NCBI GenBank assembly: GCA_026874595.1
Contig: CM049322.1
Coordinates: forward strand, 54,467,386 to 54,531,385
Direction: 5' to 3'
Source: Sipunculus nudus
Lineage: Eukaryota > Annelida > Sipuncula > Golfingiida > Sipunculidae
DNA: 64,000 nt
The position numbers and the translations under genes are program-made. Of the stretch, positions 43,687-57,100 are shown piece after piece; positions within the stretch are counted from its first letter, which is position 1, and the number at the start of each line of letters is the position of its first letter. The notes below the pieces were generated by a model. The model did no database searches. It saw nothing but the letters and a program-made list of their open reading frames with translations, and was not told the DNA's origin.

Positions 43687-46600
43687 GGGTATTTCTACAG
43701 AAAACGTCGCATTTCAAGGGTTTTCTTTGTGATTTTGATAAAACTTAATTTGTATAAAAATATCGTTAGAATTGTAAAATAATGCAAGTAGTGCACTTTT
43801 CAGTTTCCTTTTTTCATAAATAGTCCAGGTAAGGGGAAAATATGAACCTTTTTCTCGACACCGTGACACGCAGTAAAATCTCACTTGCACATTTCAGAAA
43901 TTGTTTTGACTAGATGTTTTGTGATTTTCGATAAAATTAAAATTAATAGCCTTTAATAAAATCAAAACATAAATTTCAGTTATGAATTTAACAAAAAAAA
44001 GTGTGTAAAAAAGAACATATTTTCTTCTTTTTAATTAACTTTTGTAAACAAAAATTGTCTCTATTCTTATTTTTGCTTCCAGAGGAGTGCATTTGCAGGG
44101 ATTTACCGGACAAAGTACTTTGGTACATCTACCTTCAGAATTTGAGTCGAAATACCTTGTTAATTTTTTTTTAATGCACAGAAAATAAAATTTAAACATG
44201 GTTTTAAATCCTCTAGGTAACGGTGTTGAGCATAGATAACTGTGGCGTACCTAAGGGGGGCGGGGGGCGGCAGGGGCGGTCCGCCCCGGGCGGCACATTT
44301 TGGGGGCGGCATTTCGAGGAATTAGTATAATGAGTGGCACAAGGAATTACTAAAAAAATACAAATTTGTCCTTTTTGTCCTATGTTCTAGTATTCCAGGG
44401 ATTATAAACTGGACAATGGAACCTACCAAATGATTAGCAAACGATTTGTACATTTTTAAAAATTTGGGGCGGCATTTCTGGGATTTAGTATAATCTGTGG
44501 CACAAGGAGTTCTCTAAATGTACAAATTTGGCCTTTTTGTCTCATGTTCAAGTATTCCAGGGATTATAAACTGGACAGTGGAACTTACAGAATGATTAGC
44601 GAACGAATTGTACATTTGTGGGGGCGGCATTTCTGGGATTTAGTATAATCAGTGGCATAAGTAGTTCCTCAAAAAATTCAAATTCGGCCTTTTCGTCCCT
44701 TTTCAAGAATTTCAGGGATTAAACACTTGGCAGTAGAAACAACCAAATTGTTTGCGGACGATCTCTATAGAGGCAAGCTATACGCAAAAAAAAAAATACA
44801 TATCTATAGTTATTCTTTGTTAGATCTGTGGTCTTGCAATGTCAGAACGCCATCGATAAACTGACCAATCATGCAAAAAAGCCTGCATTTCAGGGCGGTC
44901 GTCGTTTACAGAAATCCCTAGCAGCACCTGATAATCACCAGGGAAAAACCCTGCCATAAGACCAATGCCCCCCCCCCCGTGTCATACACATTGTTCAAAA
45001 AGTATTTTGACGAATTGTGTTGCTCTTTCCTTGGAGAGTATTAAGAATTTCCTTTCTTGAACCCTTGAATTCCCGAAATTCCAGGATATTTAAACAGCCT
45101 GAAACAACCTGAAACGCCCTTTTTCCACGATTCTTCATACTCTAACATCATTCTTGTTAAAATACAGACGTTTACACTATCGTGTTTATAATGAGTACTA
45201 CCTATAAATGCCTGTGTCTTTTGATTAACCAATATGGCCTGCATGATCTTTTATGTAACGTGAATAAAAAAAAATAAACACCCAGGCCTATGTAGGAATT
45301 ATTTAACTTTAAAATATAATTCTATTATAACTGGTCCGGCGGGATGAATCCCTCTGGCCGCTTAGCCAATGTTCAATTTATGTATCAAGTATCAGTTTTT
45401 AACTTTTAGAGTTCAAAACTTAAATTAAAGATATATTTACCTGTACTGTTAATTATGTTATTAACAGTTTAATTATCCACTACCTACAGGCAATTGTTGT
45501 ATATTGTGACAAATCATTTGAAATTAAATTATAATATATATTTAAATTAAATCATTACTTGAAATTTATTTAAATACTTAATTGAATAACAAATAGTCAT
45601 AAGTTCTTAATTAAAACCTCGCAAAGTGCATAATCACTATAATTCTTATATGATTTTGATGTAGCCTTGAAATAAAGTATGCTTTTAACTTGGAGGATTT
45701 TTTAATTAAACAAAGTCAGTTTGTCCAAACATTGGATTTTTATGTGACAATATTAAACATGCCCTGCCTACATATATAGGCTTAACTCATGAATTACGCT
45801 GATTTAGTAAAGACTAAATGACTTGCATGCAGCAGTACCATGCATATCTCAATACCTCTATTAGGTGTACCTGCTGTCATATGCGTTGACAAGAGGTGGA
45901 ATTATAAATGTGACAAGGTATTTGTATACGTTGAGAATGGATTAACACTCACCAGATAAAGTTTTTTCCCAAGCTGAGTATAAAGTAATCATGAATCGTG
46001 TTTACATGAATGATGAAAGTTTAATTTCACACATTATATGTTTATCCTGCAGTGTAATCTGTTTATAGTTACAATTTATTCGTTTTATTCCTTTTTGTTC
46101 ACTTCATGATGAAATATAATTGTTTGAGCTTCGAGCGATCTTTTGATTTACATTATGGCAAAGAGATATCTGCTCTTTAATATGTGGCGGAAGTATTCCC
46201 TACCAGTGAATTGCGTTGTGGTCAAATACAAGCCTGTAACAAGGACATTTGACACGATATATTTCAATATGTTATCCAGGTTTGTTATGTTTTGTTAGAG
46301 GGGCGGCAATTTCTAAGACCGCCCCGGGCGGCAATGTGGCTAGGTACGCCGCTGATAGATAACGGTGTTGAGCATCGGTAACGGAGTCGAGCTTCTGAAG
46401 TAAAAATAACCGTAGTGACTACTTGAATACCAGTATTATGTTTAAAACAAGAAATTAAATGCCTGTTTGAATAGAAGAAACGCAAATGTTTAAAATATTT
46501 TGCCCAAAATATGTTTCAAATTCTATTTCAATAATTTGGATTTAATACCAAGTTCTCGACACCTTTACCTTGCTCTCGACACCGTTATTTTTCATGCAGG

Positions 46601-47383
46601 TAACGGTTTCGAGTGGTAACGGTGCTGAGATTTTTTCATCTATACGTCAAATGCAGGACAAAAATTACTTCCATACCGTCCCTAAGAGGGCAGCACGAAT
46701 TATCACTATACATGAATAACAAGAGGAAGCCATTTTCGAAGTGTTATATGTGACGGTTAATTTTTCGCAGGTGTAACGGTGTCGAGTCCAAATAAACATA
46801 CGGTGATTTTTTTAACCCTTTAATGATTAACAGAGAACACTGATATGACAGTTACTAAATTTAATTGTGGATTATGTGTACAAAATTTCCTGAACTCTAA
46901 TAAACGCTGCTCCCTGCATCAGCAAAGTGGTTTCTGTTCACGCGCTGCAAGGTCAATAGGTCAGGTAACGGTGCCGAGTATATTTTGGGAGACATACTTT
47001 TTATATCCAAATTTTTGTATTAAAAACAAAACGGTCAGGAAAAATCAAGCAAAATAATCATCTTAATAAACTTTCACCGTTGGACAACGTGGAAAACAAA
47101 ATCTATATAAATGGAACAGTACTAGTGGTTACAGAAAAAAGCTGTTTTGAATTTTAGATCTGAGAGAAAGGGACAACGGAAATTTAAGGGTATTGTAACA
47201 TTTGCAGTTTTTTTTTCTGTATGTATTTCTGCGCCGATTTAAATTATTTTTATCTCATAATATTGGTTATATCTTTAGCAACAATCTGAATGGTTATTCA
47301 TGTCATTTTTAGCATTTGCTAATTTCTCAGTAACAATTATAGTTTCGGGACATTAAATGCGACATTTTTTGGTAGAAATACCC
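43687..47383. mobile_element. DNA transposon with GGGTATTTCTAC termini (unclassified, interrupted)
   Basis: The ends are inverted and imperfect over about 28 bp: GGGTATTTCTACAGAAAACG at the left and the complement of GGGTATTTCTACCAAAAAAT at the right, both continuing to GTCGCATTT. Both flanks are AT/TA runs. It is interrupted by a hAT-like element (44240-46354), so the original length was about 1.57 kb. The interior carries several copies of a GTAACGGTGTCGAG-type motif in both orientations. No transposase ORF is visible. Confidence 0.7.
44240..46354. mobile_element. hAT-like transposon nested in the GGGTATTTC element
   Basis: Ends CTGTGGCGTACC and, inverted, CAGCGGCGTACC, flanked by the exact 8-bp duplication ATAGATAA (44232-44239 and 46355-46362). 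CAGNGGCGTA ends and 8-bp duplications are typical of hAT. Near the left end three tandem copies of a GGGGCGGCATTTCTGGGATT-type unit (about 44303, 44463 and 44625) follow G/C-rich palindromes. No transposase ORF is seen, so it is non-autonomous. Confidence 0.8.
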
Positions 47384-48480
47384 ATATATGTATTCCTTTT
47401 ATGACTAAATAATAGTATATGATATAATTAAAAAATAGATAAAAAGAGTTATGCATTTCTACAGGAAACGCCGGATTTCAAGGTTAAGTATAAACTTAAA
47501 TCGTATGAAAGGATCTTTAGAATTACAGAAATATGCCAATTGATTTAGCTATATACATATAGGCTCCTCCTAGCTTTTTTCTATGTAAACTCATCATTGA
47601 TTGCCCTGGGAGCTTTTCTTTTTCAATGCACAGTATGGCAATTTGCCAAAGTATAAAAAAAACTATAATCTTGAGACATTCTGGACCGTGAAACATAGGC
47701 CTCTATTTGTATATTTGTAGACCTACACTTGTTCATAAGAAATGATTTCAGTAAGCAAAGAAGTCATTAAGCATAGGAATAGGCCTAACCATAAAAAAGC
47801 CTAATGTTTCCAAATCTGGAGAGCTGTCCGACTTAGTTTCCTTCAAAGTTGATATTATTTGATTCATACCAAGTCTGTAAGCTGAATTGCTGTTGTCTAG
47901 GCTTTAATTTGTTTAACGAACAGATGGAAGTGCCAGAATTCATAGACTTGATTCAGGTCAACATCTTTGGGTACTCCTACATGCATCAACTTCTCAACGG
48001 CATTGTAAATATGTGTTCATTCCTTGATTGCTTGCAGGTTCCAAACAAAAAAAAAAACAAAACAAAAACTCATACACGTGGTAAAATCATTTTTCCCCAT
48101 AAATCTGTGTTTTGGAGAATGCTGAACATTACATTATTGTACGGTTTTATACTTTCTTCATACTCTCGTCCTTTTATTAACGGTTGTCTTCTCTTCATGC
48201 GGAAGAATATTTTGCCTTCTTTCAATGTGATCAAAAATAAGTAAGGCTGTTGGATAAATGGCAATAATAAGCAATAATTAAACGGTCTCATTATCAGTGA
48301 TCTGTTAACTTTGGAGGGCCTTTGCTTACTTTAAGATATCCATCATTTTGTTCCTATATATTTTTAACGTTAATTAAAATAAATGAATAATAGGCCTATT
48401 ATACATCAAATTATAATAATTATTTTTTATAAATATTATCATTATTATCAGGAGGAACAGGAGACAGTTCTAAGCCCTCC
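47384..48480. other. Flank of the GGGTATTTC element, with a second terminal fragment
   Basis: At about 47452 GCATTTCTACAGGAAACGCC and the following GGATTTCAAGG repeat the left terminus of the upstream element, a remnant of another copy. The rest is AT-rich without genes. Confidence 0.5.
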
Positions 48481-48484
48481 AGAT

Positions 48485-48689
48485 CAGAAGCGATCGAATC
48501 CAAGGGGGTCCAAGGGGTCCGGACATCCCCCCCCTTTCATCCGATGCGACCTTTTTTAGGGTTAAATACAGTACTTTGCGGCCTAGACACCCCCCCCCCC
48601 CTTTCCGGACCTGGGGACTTTTTTTACGATTTTCATTAATCCTCGAGGGTTGGACCCCCCTTTCCTAAATCCTGCAGGATCCGCCCCTG
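48485..48689. mobile_element. Short hAT-like MITE remnant with C-rich interior
   Basis: Left end CAGAAGCGATCGAATCC and right end GGATCCGCCCCTG resemble the CAGGGGCGGATCC terminus seen also near 29024, 23560 and 37820. Two poly-C runs lie inside. The target duplication is unclear (CAGAT shared by both flanks). Confidence 0.4.
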
Positions 48690-48781
48690 CAGATTGTGTG
48701 GCCTTGAACTGCAGCCCACTTAATTCTTGAACCAATATACGTAAATTCGGCGGCACTACATGCGTAACAATATAATTATAT

Positions 48782-48784
<3 letters not shown>

Positions 48785-48830
<46 letters not shown>
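48785..48830. repeat. (TA)n microsatellite
   Basis: About 23 TA units, uninterrupted. Confidence 0.95.
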
Positions 48831-48831
<1 letters not shown>

Positions 48832-50319
48832 CAACTATGACCAAAAAAAATATGCATACACGCATATTAATTTATTCTGTTCCTCAAAGTTAATATCAAT
48901 GTGTACAATGAGTATAAACAGTGTAGTTTATAGACCTTTATGTCCATTTTGCTCGACATGTCCAATAAAAAGGTATATCTGTATAGAAAAGTAATATAAT
49001 CAAGTGAAAAATACAAAATGAAAAAGAGCAAACATATGTATGTTTAATTACTGTCTTTTATGAAAAAAAAATATTTGCCCATTAACGTAGTTGTTTGAGT
49101 AATAATAAGCAAGAAGTAAATTTATATTTGTTATAATTGACGGTGCGTAGTTGCACCGTATGGACTATTGCCACGGAACTCCTCCGAAGCCACATATTGG
49201 TCAGGTTATGCACGATTTCGAGCATTCGGGAATGATGCAAAATATGTCCTAAGGGCTCATTTCTTATATTTCACCAAAATCCTGGGATTTTCCACTTTAT
49301 TCTTTTCAAGGGCCTATAACAACACCCTCTGTCAAACAACGTCAGGCCATGTACAGAGTTGGAGTAAAACAATTTACCATTGGACAGCACCCATCATATA
49401 TTCGGACACAGTCAGGGCATAAATCGATAAACAGCTATAAGGTCTTGGCTTCTTTTGAATGACTGAATATAGAAATTTATATACATATTTTTCCAAGGTG
49501 CTTTTACCTGCAGAACGTGTATCTTCGTACAATTCTTGCCTGAATGCATGCAGTGAAGCCAAAACGACCTCTCCACTCATGCAGTAATTCCTGCACAAGG
49601 ACTTTGTCTTTGAATGGTAATCCAGAGGGTATGGGTTTCTCATGTTAAAGAAACATGGTACTGCCAAACACTTCAGGTTTTTATACCTGACCACTGGTGA
49701 CAAAATTCATGTAAATGACAGGAATTACACTTTAGAAGTTAATGTGTCTCATTGCATAAATAGTTATTATACTCAAAATTAAAAAAAATAAAAATGAAAG
49801 CCTGAAAAGTCTACCCATTGCTCTTCAATATTAAATATTAAGAGGTCCTTTAACCTCAAGTACTTGGATATAATTTAGTGTCTGTCCTCAATATAAGGAC
49901 AGATTTTCGTGCACAAATTTATTTTAGTTTACTGGGGATGCTTAGAATTAAAAATAAACATGCATTGTTTGATCCGAGAGCATCCTTTCAAAGGAGAGAG
50001 ATATGTGCTAAGATATCAGCAATGTTCTATTTTAATGAGTAAATAAATAAGAAAACAGGTATAATTTTATATGAGATGCCATGAGATATAAGCCTCCCAG
50101 GCCCACGGTCTCCTGGTGCTTATGGCCATCCGTTCTTCGTGATTTTCTAACATTCTTTTGATGTTCAGCAGTGACCCAGATATGTCATGTGGATTTATAA
50201 ACAGCGTTCAGCCAAACTAATGGTGCTCAGACTAGAACTGTGCTTAAACCTAAAAGAGGCCCATTCCAATATATGGTCTGTAACAAAAGCTAATGCCATA
50301 AACCTTTTATAAAACAAAG

Positions 50320-50650
50320 GACGAAAAACGCCGAACTCACTGCAGAGAGGCGGTTCGTTTCGTTTATGACGTTACGGGGCCCGACAATATAATCCAAAAT
50401 CAATCAACAAGGACACCTGGCGGCTGGTAAGACGAACCAGAGTTTTACTAAGGGTATCTGCAACCACTGAACTTTCAACTTCCGCACACTTGCAACCAAC
50501 CTCCATAGGAAACAATGCTATTGTATTTGTCAACATTGCCGCATGTACCGTGTTTACTAACAGCCTGTAAATAAACAAACTTATACATCCAACACAGCGG
50601 GCTTATATGAAACTGTCTTGACAGGAATTAACTACAGTTAATTAATATGT
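50320..50650 (+). repeat. Dispersed repeat, family B (copy 1)
   Basis: It shares GTTCGTTTCG / TTTGTTTCGC, the GCAACCAACC block, TTTACTAAC...TGTAAATAAACAAA and GACAGGAATTA with the segment at about 57850-58150, in the same order and orientation. The element class is unknown. Confidence 0.5.
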
Positions 50651-51267
50651 GTGCCGGATAAGACAGAAATATCATAAATACAACAGAAAAGGTTAATGAA
50701 TACATCGCTTTAAATAAAGCTTTTAATGGGTTTCAATCACTCTCACTTAGAGACTCTAAATCTACTTCAGCAGGGACTACAATGTCTTGGTGCCCACAGA
50801 CAGTCTAAGCAATTGAGATAGTGTGTTGTGGGTATAAAAACTGGATAGAAAAAAACACATTTTCTCATATGTTTTATTATATATCTATACTTACAAATAT
50901 ATCATAAACATAAACAAACTTAACACATGCACCATTCAAGCAATGCACTATGCACCATAAAAAATTGCAGATTTATTTATTGAACATGTTTAACTAGTGT
51001 TAAAGGTGATATTTATCTTCTCCGCATGGAATGATTTAATCATAGCAAATGATCATAAATCATATAAATGAAAATATTTGTAATCATTTTAAAATCATAT
51101 CTGTAACATGTGCAAATACGTAACTGTGTATGTTGCAAATTCACGTATATGTAGTATTTGCATGTCACGAATATTCACGGATTTCATAAATATTCATTAC
51201 TTTGAGTATTAAGCAAACTTTCCTATAATTATGTTTAGTATCATAAACCCCTCTCCATGAGTGTTCT

Positions 51268-51382
<115 letters not shown>

Positions 51383-52289
51383 ATGAAATCTTTAAAGGTA
51401 CAAGGGAATGGACTACAGAACTTATCCTTAAGAAAAGAAGAGAAACCCAATATTCATTTAATATCTGAGAAAGCAGTCGATTTATCACAGTATTACAACC
51501 CCAATGGATGAAGGTCAAGGTCACTGGTCACAAATGGCAGCTTCTGACTGATTGGATCCTCTAAACATTAAACCACAGCCAGCACAATGGAATACCTATC
51601 TGAAAGACCACCTGTCTAACAAGACCACCTGTCTAACAAGACACCTGTCTATTGAGACCACCCTTGAGTGAACTGGAAGCATTTACATTAGTTATAACTG
51701 ACTGGTTTAATAAGACCACCTGTGATTAAGACCCCTTTTGGCCAGCCCCAAGGGGTGGTCTCCTAACACAGGTTTCACTGTACATGGCTGCTCACCCAGT
51801 AACACATCTGATCAGCAAGATCATGTTGACAGATCAGAATTAGTGACTTTGAGTATACAATAAAACAAATTGACAGATCAGAATAATAACTTGGGTATAC
51901 AATTAACAAATAAGTGGTCACCCTTATGTGAAATTTTCTATAAAATTTTACAGAATATGAGGTTTTCGAAAATTATGAATGAGTAAAGCAGACAGGCTGG
52001 TAACATGGAGTACATTATATACAGAGTACTTCTGTGAGTATAAATTCTTAATGCACATGATCACCATGGTAATCATTACCTCATGAAAATATAAGAAATA
52101 TACAGAAAGTGATCCTGTAGTAAGATATAAATATCAGTAAAGAACTTAAGGCTTTAGTAACATGGATGTACTGATATATAAAATTCTTGCCCGACTGCTG
52201 GCTTCAATAGGCCTCCCACATTGTGTGGGTTTTCTCTGTGATTTTCTAAACTGAGGTTAGCTAGGATTTCCTATGGGTTGGCTGTGACA

Positions 52290-52740
52290 ATCATGGCATA
52301 CATTGCCGCAAGATGACACTTCACACACTGACTGATTACCCTCCTCAGGCAGTGGTTGTACACTGTGATTGTCCCAGATCTCCTTTGTTATAATTGCTGC
52401 TTTGTATAGTAAGTTTCTCAGGGTTCCAGCACCAGGTCGGGCACAGAGCAAGGAACTGAAATCAGACTAATGAGAATGTAGTATCACATTGTGCCTCCAG
52501 CTCCAGTTTTTAAATATGTGACACCCACTCTAATTGGTCTGATAAGACCAGGACACCTGTTCTTGTTGGTTTGATAAGACCAGGACACCTGTACTTGTTG
52601 GTTTGATAAGACCAGGACACCTGTACTTGTTGGTTCAATAAGACCAGGACACCTGTTCTTGTTGGTTTGATAAGACCAGGACACACGTTCTTGTTCATTT
52701 GATTCTTGGTCCTGTGCCAGAACTGATGTGTGAGGATCAG
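52290..52740 (+). repeat. Dispersed repeat, family A (copy 2) with internal expansion
   Basis: GATCTCCTTTGTTATAATTG then CTGCTTTGTATAGTAAGTTT match copy 1 at 35969-36200, as do the flanking ATGTGACACC and TTCTTGGT...CAGAACTG blocks. Between the latter two, the segment GATAAGACCAGGACACCTGT is amplified to five copies of about 32 bp (52541-52690), which copy 1 lacks. Confidence 0.6.
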
Positions 52741-53774
52741 CATGTATATCTGATATGTATTTTGTTAAATGGCATCCTTTGCAAATGTCTACGCTTTTCT
52801 GCAGCCATCCCACAAATGTTGAGATTTAATGATATTGTACTTGATTTCCTGTGATTCATCCAAAATTTTTGGACACGTCCAGAAATATATTATTTACTAC
52901 AATACAAATGTGATTTCCAATGTTTTGACTTCCCATAACTTGCCATGACATGGGTGCTGTCACATGCTGCGTTTGCAACAAATTTCGTAATTTCAGATAT
53001 CTTAAAAAATCACAGATTGTAGAAATCTCCCTGTGTGAGGTCTTCTATAGATGTTGTTTTGTAAGGATGTACTCAGTATTGAATTTTACAATACTAACTG
53101 CTGGCTAGACACACTTACTTCTTATACAAAATTACTGTACAAAATATCACCGGATTTGTTTCAGCTAACAATTTGCCTGAAGAAATACAGAAACCAAATA
53201 CAAATACACTGTTGTCAGCAGTATACTGTTTACCCAAGTTAAACTGGAAGGTGTACCTCATTAGCTACAAACCTGAGGCTTCTTTCTAAATAAATCTTTT
53301 AATTATGACTTGCAGATATGGTTTATGGGAAAAATGTGATCATCAGCATTGAAACAATGATATAATCTGAAAGGTTTACTAGGAAGCTCCAAGCAAAATG
53401 TTACACACATTTTATACAAAAGCAGAACAAAAATAAATAGCTTTGAACAAATATTTTCACATGCATACTCTTGAATGAAGAAAGTTGTTCCCTTTAATTC
53501 AGTAAACTTATATGCACATGGAAATATCATGTTTTATAATACTGTGGTTGACTTTATAATTGCAAGGATGAAACTTCAAGATTTCTTCATTTTAAATGTT
53601 TTGCAAGGGTTTCATTTTCGTGATTGCACCAGAACCTATAAATCAAAGTACAGAAGTATTTGTATTTTTTCACAGCAATACCTATCACATTTCCGTTTCA
53701 GTTATTAACTTATGACCTGTGTCAGAGTCAATTTATCCCCTGTGTTTTACAGTAATCAATGCCATTCATCTTAT

Positions 53775-54072
53775 TTTATTGGGGCGTCTTATTCCCGAGG
53801 GTTTCATATTCACAATTATTTCACATTCATGATGTCACGAAATTAAGACCCTCATGAAAGAATTGACAACCACAGTATTTCTCAAACAAACAGCATCTTA
53901 CCATGTAGCTATCATTTAATGCATCAGATTATAAATAAAAATTGATAATAAATTGATAAAAAATCATACAATTTGTTAAAATACATGATTGCATTCTATA
54001 TACAGTTGGGCTTGTACACTGGTAGTTTGATTAATGATGTGGCTATTATATTTTGTCGTTTTTTTGGCACCA
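53775..54072 (-). other. VPS26C: VPS26C 3' UTR (proximal part)
   Basis: Follows the TGA stop. The first minus-strand AATAAA is at 53775-53780, so a 3' UTR of about 0.3 kb is possible; other signals lie further down. AT-rich. Confidence 0.4.
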
Positions 54073-54155
54073 TCAGAATCTGGTCAACTTAATTGGGAAA
54101 TTTTCTGTCACTAAATGGTCATCCTGGAAGACTATGACGATATTCACTTCAAATT
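54073..54155 (-). CDS. VPS26C: VPS26C last coding exon
   Basis: Acceptor TTTTCAG before AATTTG; encodes EFEVNIVIVFQDDHLVTENF, then PIKLTRF and TGA (TCA on + at 54073-54075). It aligns with human EFEVNIVVLLHPDHLITENF and PLKLCRI. This short exon is easy to miss because no long ORF covers it. Confidence 0.94.
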
Positions 54156-57100
54156 CTGAAAATAAACAAACACACAAACATCATGAATACTCTAAAACAA
54201 TAAGACATGTAACTGATATATATTCAAATTACATTACTATGGGGATGAGTTAATATTTCTCACAGAATAAATGAGTTTATTTTCATAACATTTAATTTTG
54301 AGTAAGACATGAACAATTAGATTATAAAGGTTGTACAATTAAAATTATATAAGTATCCTTCTCTGGGATATCAACTTAATTTTTAATTGCAAATTAGAAC
54401 TTTAAAGAAATATATTTACTGGTACATTTTTAATTGTTTTTTAATTCCCAGATGATATATATTATTTTACTGAAAACAATAATTTTTTGTCATAATCTTA
54501 CCAATAACTTTAATCAGGTATGAATCCTTAACTCCCTCAAAAATACTGAGTATTTACTAGTGGTCATGTAACGGTAATCAGTGTGTTCATAAGCAGTACT
54601 CATCTGAGGGACACGCGATGTCCTACGACCAAGTTGTGTGTCTGCTTTTAATAATTATAAAAGTGTTCCCCAGTATGTTGTATGTTTATTTCAAAACATG
54701 TTCATTGCTAGAAGTGCAGCTGTCAGAACTGTTCTGATATTTAAATAAAAGACAGAATTAACTCACCAACTTTGAAGTTTGGAGTGGCAAGTGTTGGACA
54801 TGTAAAAAGACGAGGAAAAACCATGTATATAGGTATGGTCAGACCACTACACACATCTCCCTCGCCGATCTGTATGTTCTGTATCTCTGTGGCTGGAAAA
54901 AAGAAAAAACGTTAAAAGAAAAAAAGTTAAAGGGGCCTATTCCAGTGCTGCCACTCTGGGTTAAATGGAAAAAGTATGAAATCTTACAAGAACAGAGTAT
55001 AAAATGATCTGAAAAAAAAGAGTATGAATAAAGTACAAATCAATGTCAAATAGCACACTTTTTGTACAATTTTACAGCACATGATACTTCTTAGCAACCT
55101 TAAGGTATAAAAGTATATATATTCCGATATTCCATATATCCAGTGATTTAATAAATCACTGGCAAGATCACAGAAAAAAGTTCATCACTAATGAAATGCT
55201 ACTGAGGAAATATTGACAGACTTGTCTACTGCACTCAGGTAAAAAATATAATCACCATCTGAAGATGATGATTTCAGAAAACAAGTGACCCATGGGTCAT
55301 GACGCTCAGCTGACTGGGTAGAGATTTGCCAAAGGAAATTTTATCATCTGAATGGTAGTATATACCCATTCAACTGAAGCATCAAACAGATTATCCAACA
55401 GGCGAAGCTTGTTACTTTATTTATAAATCTCAAAAATAGAGAAAAAATGCATAAACTTTAAAAAAAAATACAGGTGGTTCCACCAGTCTGCAGAAACAAA
55501 TAAAAACACTTAATGGTCAATATCCATGCAAAGAATCATGGTGATCTCTGCATTAGTTGTTCAGATACTTCAGCTTTTGTATCAAATTTTCAATTATTCT
55601 GAGGGATACTTCAGGGGGCCTATAGCTTGAAGGATATGGGTAACAGAGACCTAATTTCAGGTTTCAATGGAGACTTTTCATGGGTCTCCCAGTATGTCAA
55701 GAATGAAGATTCTAGGTCCAGTTGTTATGATTTGTGCCTTGTTAACAGAGGTTCATATCTTTAAAGGTCTCAAAAATAGAGAAAAAAATCATAAAAAAAA
55801 CACGAAAAAATACAGGTGGTGCCACCAGTCTGCAGAAACTGATGAAACACTCCATGATCAATATCCATACAAACAATTATGGTGATCTCTGCATTAGTTG
55901 TTCAGATACTTCAGCTTTTGTATCAATTTTTCCATTATTCTGAGGGATACTTTGGAGTGCTATAGCTTGAAGGATATGGGTAACAGAGACCTAATTTCAG
56001 GTTTCCACAGACACTTTTCATGGGCCTCCTTGCATGACAAGAATGAAGATTTTAGGTCCTGTTGTTACAATTTGTGCCACGTTAACAGATGACAGCATCC
56101 TTAAAGGTCTCAAAACTAGAGAAAAAAAATCATAAAAAATAAAAAAATACAGGTGGCACCACCAGTCTGCAGGAACTGATGAAACGTCTCATGATCAATA
56201 CGTATAAAAAAACATGACCATCAGTGATGTAGTTAATGAGTTATTGAATTTTTTTAATGAAATTTTTGAATATTCTGGGGGGTACTTTGAGGCCCCATAG
56301 CTCAAAGGATATGGGTAACAGAGACCTAATCCCTGGTTTCCAAGGAGATTTTTCATGGACCTCTCAGAATGAAAAGTTACAAGATTCTAGGTCCAGCAGT
56401 TACAATTTGTGCCAGGTTAACGGACAGACAGACGGACAGACGGACAAAGAATGATCGCTATAGCTCAGATGACTTACAGTCAGCTGAGCTGAAATGGTAT
56501 AAAAAAGAATTAACCCCTGAAACAGTATGAAACAAGAGAACAGCAAATGGTGAATAATATGCCCCTTGCATATTTGGTGACATCTAACCTAATTAAATAT
56601 GTGTGAATTTGCTGAGAATGTAATTCAGGTGAGAAACTATTGGTTAATACTCATAATGAGTGACATGAAAACCCATCAGATTTTTGGTTAGTCAGGGCGG
56701 TGCCACCAAAGTGTGGTGACCTCTGACCTCATTAAATATACTTCGATTAGGCTGGAAATAAAACTTAGGTCAGATATTTCATTGATTAACATTTCTGTTG
56801 AGTTTTATCAAAAGCCATCATATATCTCGTATGTTATCGCGGCAACTACAAAAAGCAGCCTAGTGACCTCTGACCTTTTAAAATATTCATGGAATTTGCC
56901 ATAACTGAACTAAAGCGAAATAGTCTAATGGTAAGTAGTTATGGCAAGATTCTTGAAATTCCATCAAAGCCCCAGTAAGCTGTTTGTTTGACATATTTTA
57001 TTGATAGTGAATATGGAAGTACAATGTGATGTGATAGCAATATCACATACTACATGCATCAAAGGGATTGAGTACAAGCAACCTAAAGCTTAACTTGACC

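Noticed and set aside
47849-48244. Plus-strand ORF of 131 codons
   Set aside because: Low-complexity Lys/Asn-rich end from an A-rich tract, no domain, no exon signals; probably chance in AT-rich DNA.
49374-49703. Minus-strand ORF of 109 codons with a donor-like CTGCAG|GTAAAA
   Set aside because: No recognisable family, no partner exon with matching phase nearby, and the other frames look equally protein-like. It may be an unrecognised exon but cannot be supported.
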